The notes under the pieces are model-generated. The model had not been told where the DNA came from. It saw nothing but the letters and a program-made list of their open reading frames with translations, and did not search any database. From Isoetes taiwanensis (lineage: Eukaryota > Streptophyta > Lycopodiopsida > Isoetales > Isoetaceae): a DNA stretch of 64,000 bases. The position numbers were made by a program, and so were the translations under genes. Position 1 is the stretch's first letter, and the number at the start of each line of letters is the position of its first letter. Shown piece by piece: positions 63,642-64,000 of this stretch. The stretch is from contig JAJEKV010000237.1 in assembly GCA_021234155.1 (NCBI GenBank), forward strand, positions 558,001 to 622,000. Reading direction: 5' to 3'.

Positions 63642-64000
63642 TCGACGACAGTTACTTTTTATTTTTGTTAAAAAGGTGATTAGAGTTGAATGAGAATGAT
63701 CAGAGTTGAAATAAGCTGTGAGGACGTTTACAAAAATAGGTTACTTATCATTGTCTTGCCATGAGAAGCTTTTGAACCTTGCAGATAAAAACCAACATAA
63801 TTAGCTCCATGACAAAACAACCACAATGCATTTTCATTATGCAGTAAATCATACCTAAATCATACCTTGAGCGAGGAAGTTCCTAGTTCATCTCCAAACA
63901 TAACCTCCTTTTCTTTGAGAGCAAAACCACCCGCTCATCTTTCAACCTCCACCCTTTTTGATACCATGATGTATTCTTTGAGAGCAAAACCACCCCATGC

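Larger units (their letters stand above)
62730..64000. other. 3' region of the AGP-like gene and anonymous DNA with small repeats
   Basis: A GTAAAATAATCC near 62,847 could serve as the polyadenylation signal region. Further on are the 24-bp duplication (63,073-63,120), the 28-bp duplication (63,586-63,641), GCAGCAGTAG/AGCATTAGCA-type triplet repeats (63,190-63,340), and a doubled TTCTTTGAGAGCAAAACCAC (63,913 and 63,974). No gene is supported. Confidence 0.45.

Overview
The window looks like nuclear DNA of a land plant. It is AT-rich, its genes are split by GT...AG introns, and it contains a copia gag relic with an initiator-Met primer site, L1-type LINEs of the DUF4283/zf-RVT plant kind, a PPR relic, a SECRET AGENT-like TPR relic and an arabinogalactan-type protein gene. 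The load of decayed LINEs and DNA transposons, including families that are rare in flowering plants, suggests a large repeat-rich genome such as a fern, lycophyte or other early-diverging plant. I cannot name the species. Almost everything coding here belongs to mobile elements and is broken. The only cell-type gene that looks intact is a short AGP-like gene near 62.5 kb.

Layout. 0-0.8 kb: 5' end of a minus-strand Ty1/copia element. 0.8-11.3 kb: mostly anonymous DNA with a PPR relic (2.3-2.7 kb), a foldback structure (7.86-8.96 kb), a 115-bp tandem duplication (9.0 kb), a minisatellite (9.9-10.5 kb) and an unknown decayed coding sequence (10.65-11.3 kb). 11.69-20.96 kb: a complete 9.27-kb DNA transposon with matching terminal inverted repeats and a 4-bp target-site duplication. 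21.2-22.7 kb: LTR-like DNA with an intact tRNA-Met primer site. 24.8-27.1 kb: a foldback repeat followed by an internally deleted LINE with a coiled-coil ORF1. 27.3-34.6 kb: LINE-A on the minus strand, inserted in a local satellite. 35.0-35.3 kb: SECRET AGENT relic. 36.1-42.6 kb: LINE-B on the plus strand. 42.7-53.1 kb: segmental duplications and scattered exon-like pieces of an unidentified minus-strand gene. 53.1-58.7 kb: LINE-C on the minus strand, carrying a second fragment of the 11.7-21 kb transposase family. 59.7-61.2 kb: pogo-like transposase relic. 61.4-61.66 kb: tRNA-derived SINE and a 34-bp perfect hairpin. 62.5 kb: AGP-like gene.

Main result. The 11.69-20.96 kb element has two convergent gene blocks. 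The minus-strand block (20.64 to 17.56 kb) encodes a Cys-rich, DDE-like transposase with the blocks VDFAENY, HDT and SDGCASQFK. The plus-strand block (11.94 to 15.71 kb) encodes a coiled coil, a Cys-rich knuckle, a charged low-complexity region and a decayed Ulp1/C48-like cysteine protease; a further plus-strand coding exon lies at 16.8-17.15 kb. GTACAT motifs are concentrated at its ends and in its introns. Both gene blocks carry frameshifts, so this is an old copy, but its ends are still sharp. A second transposase fragment at 55.8-56.9 kb shows that the family is repeated in this genome.

A second theme is a shared 3' tail (core TCTCCGTGGACGATAAAAA). It ends the coiled-coil LINE at 27.1 kb, a 44-bp insertion inside LINE-B at 36.4 kb, and the tRNA-derived SINE at 61.4 kb. 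This is what a SINE that borrows a LINE's reverse transcriptase would look like.
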